From the NCBI RefSeq assembly GCF_026151205.1, contig NC_087074.1, positions 13,849,167 through 13,913,166 of the forward strand: DNA of 64,000 nt, in the 5' to 3' direction. The first letter of the stretch is position 1. Each line of letters begins with the position of its first letter. Of this stretch, positions 60,101 through 64,000 are shown piece after piece. The DNA comes from Bolinopsis microptera. Lineage: Eukaryota > Ctenophora > Tentaculata > Lobata > Bolinopsidae. The notes below the pieces were generated by a model. It was not told the DNA's origin and made no database searches. It worked only from the letters and a program-made list of their open reading frames with translations. The translations under genes were made by a program, and so were the position numbers.

Positions 60101-63100
60101 CTAAGCAACGACGCAGGAAACCTTTGATGAAACAGCGCCATTATTCTAACGTTAATTTTACCTCACTTCCGACGTTAATTGTACAAAATCTTAAGCCTAA
60201 ATCAAAATTCTAAGAATGCTGGCTTCTATTCCTGTCCTTGTTCTACAACCCTGGTAAAAATCACAAAGTTCCAACTCTATTTGCGAGCTGAAATTGGTCA
60301 GGAAGAAGGGTCGGTTTTTGGTAAATGTTCAGTGTTTTGTCCCCGTTGCTTTCGTCAAGTTTATAATATAGTATAGATGATAGCTCTCATCTCATAATAA
60401 CCACGTGACCATGAACCATATCCCAGGAAGTAATAAAGCAGACGTGGCAAGATCTGGCCAGCAAGATTATCTATTTTGACAGATGGACACGACTCAGTCG
60501 GCCCAGATATCTGGATATTGGTCCGCCACCACGTCATCACATGAGAGTTAATGTGTCCGGCACTGTGTTTGACATTCCGAGAAGGTGGATTGACAAGTTT
60601 CCAGGATCACTGTTCTGCAGGTAACTGGTAACTAGTAATTGGTTGGTAACTGGTTAGTGGTTGAGGTATGTTATGCGGGAATTTATTCTGCTGTAGGTTG
60701 TCAAGTTCTCTACCATAGCCACATAGCTGATCTTTATTTGGTCAAATGTGTGCACATTACCTCGAATGACTGTCCAGATAAAGTGCTCTATTTTTGTATC
60801 GGACCAATAAGGCAACTAGACAGCTTTTGGTGTCAATGTGACGTCAAATCTTGAAGTAATTAGAAAATGTATATGGATGTTTGGGGCGCTCAGAAGCGTT
60901 TAGAATTATTCTTCAAAATTAAAGTTAAGAGAATTATTGCATTTCAGTCCAGACATGGGTAAGCTTTATAACTCGGAACTTGGGGTTTATTTTGTAGATC
61001 GAAACAGGACTGCTTTCGAGCACATACTCCAGTACATGGCATCCGATAAGAAGCTCTACCAGGTATACAGTAGTCTTATTCTATTTATAGATTATTTTAT
61101 TCCTACAATTATCGAACAAGTGACCTCTATCATGCGACATGCACATTGCACATATTGTAGACATCCATTACAAAGACGTTCTCTGCTAGGAATTATTAAG
61201 TTCTCATATAATCTGGATGAAACTGTAAAAGCATATTATGAGAAAATGTGATAGAACGATCTAAAAAACTAGTTTGATATATGCCTACAACCCCACAGTT
61301 TCCAGATTGCATCCCATCGGAACTGCTGGAAATGGAGCTGGAATATTACCGGATTGGCTGGAGGTTCATAATCGGATCCTGTTCAACTGAACCAGTCGAC
61401 AACTTCCTCAACTTCAGATCTTACAGAGAGAAATCTTTCGCTTTCTTCAACTACCCAGAGTCAAGCTTGGCAGCTAAAGTTTACATGTACATCGATTTAG
61501 TGTTCATCTTGGTCTCCATAGTTGAGGTAAAATTATTTTGTGAAAATTAAGAGATTACAATCGATCATTTGCGGAGAGCCAAAGGGCTGCATAATGCTAT
61601 ATATTATTAACATAAGTAGCCATTCACGGAATCGCTTTAATTTTAAAGCCAAAGAAAGGTTCGAATTCTCACGATTTTACCAAAGCCATCTAAAGCAATG
61701 CCCAATAATTTCTAAGGATAAAATTGTTAGAACCCCAGAATAATTCTAGATAAAACTATCATGGCATCTTTATTTACAATGATTGTCGACGCCTCGAGAA
61801 ATTTAGTCTGTTTAAGGCTTACTTCAACAGTTCTAGAAACCACCTGAACTATTATTCCAAAATGTTACTAACAAATCCGATAGATTATTTGATATTTATT
61901 TACATCAGCATTTCAGTTTATGCTGTTGACGGACCCGGAAATAATCAAGCTTCGAGAATCTTCCAGCTCTCTTGAACTCCTGATATTAACCTTGAAATGG
62001 ATGTGTCTAGTGTTTTTCACGACTGATATCATTTTAAGATCTATGGCAAGGTAACATAATCATACTGAACAAAAAACAATTTGAATATCAAAACCAACAT
62101 TTATCAGCGAAAGCCTCGATTTTAAGCTACACCACTTTCTCGTACCAACATCTAAATTAGAATCTGTTTTAAAATTCAATCGGCATTTTCTCACTGTTTA
62201 CGAAAATTTCAGTTTGGATAGACTCAAGTTTATTTTGGACTACACAGTTTGGTTCGATATTTTGTCTCTCTTTCCCTTCTATGCAGACATTTTCCATCTT
62301 CCAGGTAAACTTAAAACCAAGGAGATAAAATGATTAAAACAGTAATAGTATATTTTATAGAACGTTTTTAGATATAGGCACTTTTAACCCTTATTTTTTA
62401 ACGACCTGGAAACTGTATCTACTTGATCCGATGTTTCAGAGACAGGAAGTGGGGGTTGGATCCAACTCTTAAAGATGGCCAGAATATCAAGATGTATGAA
62501 GATAATTAGACGCTCTGAGACCCTATTGATGATAATCAACATTTTAGTGAGTTGTGGAGCCGAACTTGGTCTACTTGGCTTCGTCTGGCTTTTAGGTAAG
62601 ATATCAAAAACACTGGTTAAGAATGCTCAAAATCGATACATAAAGCCAATTAAAATACTTTATAAGGCTTTATAATCTGAGACCACATTATGCAGTAACC
62701 ACGTTACACCACGTTATACACCAACTATCACAGGAGTAATTGTCTCGGGAACACTACTCTACTTCGCAGAGAACCAGCTCCCGGTGGTCCTCTACAACGA
62801 CACCAGAGCAGCTTACCACAACATCTCGACTGAACACTCTAACGGCACAGTTACCTGGGCTGAGACCGAATGGTTCTACTCCATAATGGAGTCATGTTGG
62901 CAAGCCGTGGTCGTCATAGGGACTGTGGGCTACGGTAACGTTTACCCGGTATACGCCATTGGGAAGTTTGCAGCGGCGGGAATTATCTTCTTGTCAAGCC
63001 TGCTGATGGCGATTCCAATGACTATCATCATCAAGAGGTTCAGTTTGGCGTACGAGCAGCGCGCGCAGGAGACACGTGTGCGTAAAGTGTTCGGCGGGAA

Positions 63101-64000
63101 GTTCACAGAGGATGAGAAACACGTGGTGGAGGTGGAAGACAGACAAGTTTCATCAAAACAGCGCGACACTGCCCGGTGTATAGAGAGATACAGGTCGGGC
63201 AAATCAAGGTATCAGGATATAAAACAGTTTGTTAGCAAGAGATTCCCCTATCTGGTAACCACGTGATATGTTAATAGTTAACAAACAAACGAACAGACAA
63301 ACAGTTGAACGCACCTGTGTCGACCTTTCTACATCCGTACACCTCTCCAAACCCTCCACGACCGATGATTCTGTGTAGACTGAAATCTTCTATTTTTACC
63401 TGTAATTTACAGTTGGTTTTACTTTTCAGCTTTTGATTATCTTGATGATTTTTCGCCTAATTCAATAGTATGTAATCGCTGATATGTATCGTGCATTGAT
63501 GGTTGACAGCTACTTTCAGTTTATATTGGGTTTAAAGATACGTGATTTCTTTACTGTATATATTATCATTGACAAACATATAAATAAATTAACACTGGAT
63601 CAGTAATTCGAGAAAATGAGATCATTGAGTTGTAGGAAAACAGAATTCTTAGAATTTCAAGGATCCAGGTACTCATTTACGTCACTATAAACATAGTCGC
63701 ATTGTGTGCTTCATTTTCAAACTCAAGTGGTTACTGGTTACATGGTAATCCCTACATAGCTCATTGGTCATCTCTACCATAATAATAGAAAGATATTGAA
63801 ACTGAAGCACGCAAAACATGCTCAAGAACAGGTGCACATAAACACGTGCACTGCAATATACGTGCACGTGCACACGAAACGTACCCGCGTGTTAATCTCC
63901 AGTGACTTCCACTGCAGGTACCGAGTGTAATAGTTACTGTCCACAAAACTTGGATACTCGTGTTCCAGCATCATCTCTTTAATTGAGTTGCCGTATTTCT
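54192..64000 (-). CDS. GRK2: G-protein-coupled receptor kinase, GRK2/3 (beta-ARK) type, N-terminus outside window
   Basis: Exons in transcript order, all phase-consistent: 64000-63885 (partial), 63399-63315, 58690-58514, 58292-58162, 58001-57907, 57710-57606, 57425-57019, 56775-56576, 56401-56327, 54767-54633 and 54303-54192. The first gives the end of the RGS-homology region ([14 protein letters not shown]). Kinase landmarks: glycine loop [13 protein letters not shown], lysine in YAMKCL, VYRDLKPAN, the GRK-specific ISDLGLA in place of DFG, GYMAPEV, and the AGC tail ending [23 protein letters not shown] domain follows ([30 protein letters not shown]), which places it in the GRK2/3 subfamily that binds G-beta-gamma and PIP2. 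A 25-residue exon (56401-56327) sits inside the PH domain. The C-terminal exon after 54192 was not found. A Kv gene is nested in the 58690-63315 intron. Confidence 0.9.
56841..56891. repeat. 51-bp hairpin in GRK intron
   Basis: TATTTCGAACAATTGAAACA and its near-perfect inverted copy (one mismatch seen) meet without a loop. It lies between two GRK coding exons. Confidence 0.85.
59365..63266 (+). CDS. Shaker-type voltage-gated potassium channel subunit
   Basis: Eight exons (59365-59646, 60427-60620, 60948-61062, 61299-61526, 61917-62050, 62213-62304, 62440-62595, 62734-63266) give 577 residues. After a 94-residue Ser/Glu-rich N-terminus comes a T1 tetramerisation domain ([37 protein letters not shown]). 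S1 follows ([17 protein letters not shown]), then S2, S3 ([15 protein letters not shown]) and S4 with five positive charges three apart ([14 protein letters not shown]). S5 leads to a long turret with two N-glycosylation sequons (NIS, NGT), then the pore [18 protein letters not shown]6 reads [15 protein letters not shown], where most Kv1-4 channels have PVP. The short C-terminus ends in PYLVTT. The filter TVGYG predicts K+ selectivity. The gene lies on the opposite strand within a GRK intron. Confidence 0.85.

Overview
The window is animal nuclear DNA. It is AT-rich, its genes have many GT-AG introns, and the products are animal or ciliary proteins: a rhodopsin-type receptor, a Shaker-type potassium channel, a GRK2/3 kinase, a lebercilin, a SAMD15-like protein and a tropomyosin-like protein. 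Penelope-like, CR1/Jockey-like and MULE-like transposon sequence lies between and inside the genes. The species cannot be named from sequence alone. The mix (many foldback repeats, a stonustoxin-family gene with a chitin-binding-like N-terminus, a divergent Kv channel) suggests a marine, perhaps early-branching, invertebrate; this is inference.

Layout. 1.6-2.7 kb: a broken receptor gene carrying a perfect 95-bp palindrome and an in-frame stop. 3.8-15.1 kb: a secreted SNTX-like multidomain gene. One of its introns holds a 757-bp palindromic element at TTAA, and another holds a 5.1-kb insertion of two Penelope-like copies head to head, bounded by a 12-bp target duplication. 15.1-18.3 kb: no gene seen; a heptamer satellite. 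18.3-19.6 kb: a four-exon gene of unknown family. 21.8-23.2 kb: a tandem array of 39-bp hairpin repeats just upstream of a very short tropomyosin-like gene, which converges with a SAMD15-like gene on the minus strand (23.8-25.2 kb).

28.9-45.9 kb: a lebercilin (LCA5) gene with eight firm exons from 40.9 kb and a possible extra 5' exon at 28.9 kb. If that exon belongs to it, the intervening 11.9-kb intron holds a TIR/foldback element, a FLYWCH-MULE transposase remnant, a broken NERD nuclease-UvrD helicase gene and a 5'-truncated LINE. 46-54 kb: a repeat-rich stretch with no convincing gene.

54.2 kb to the right edge: a GRK2/3-type receptor kinase on the minus strand, with its N-terminal coding part beyond the window. 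A complete Kv channel gene lies on the plus strand inside one GRK intron, and its stop codon is only 48 bp from the next GRK exon. GRK phosphorylates active G-protein-coupled receptors, and the channel sets membrane excitability. The nesting is the clearest positional relationship in the window. The lebercilin is a ciliary protein, and SAMD15 relatives are often testis or cilium associated.

All exon limits come from reading splice signals and reading-frame continuity by eye; no alignment or transcript evidence was available.
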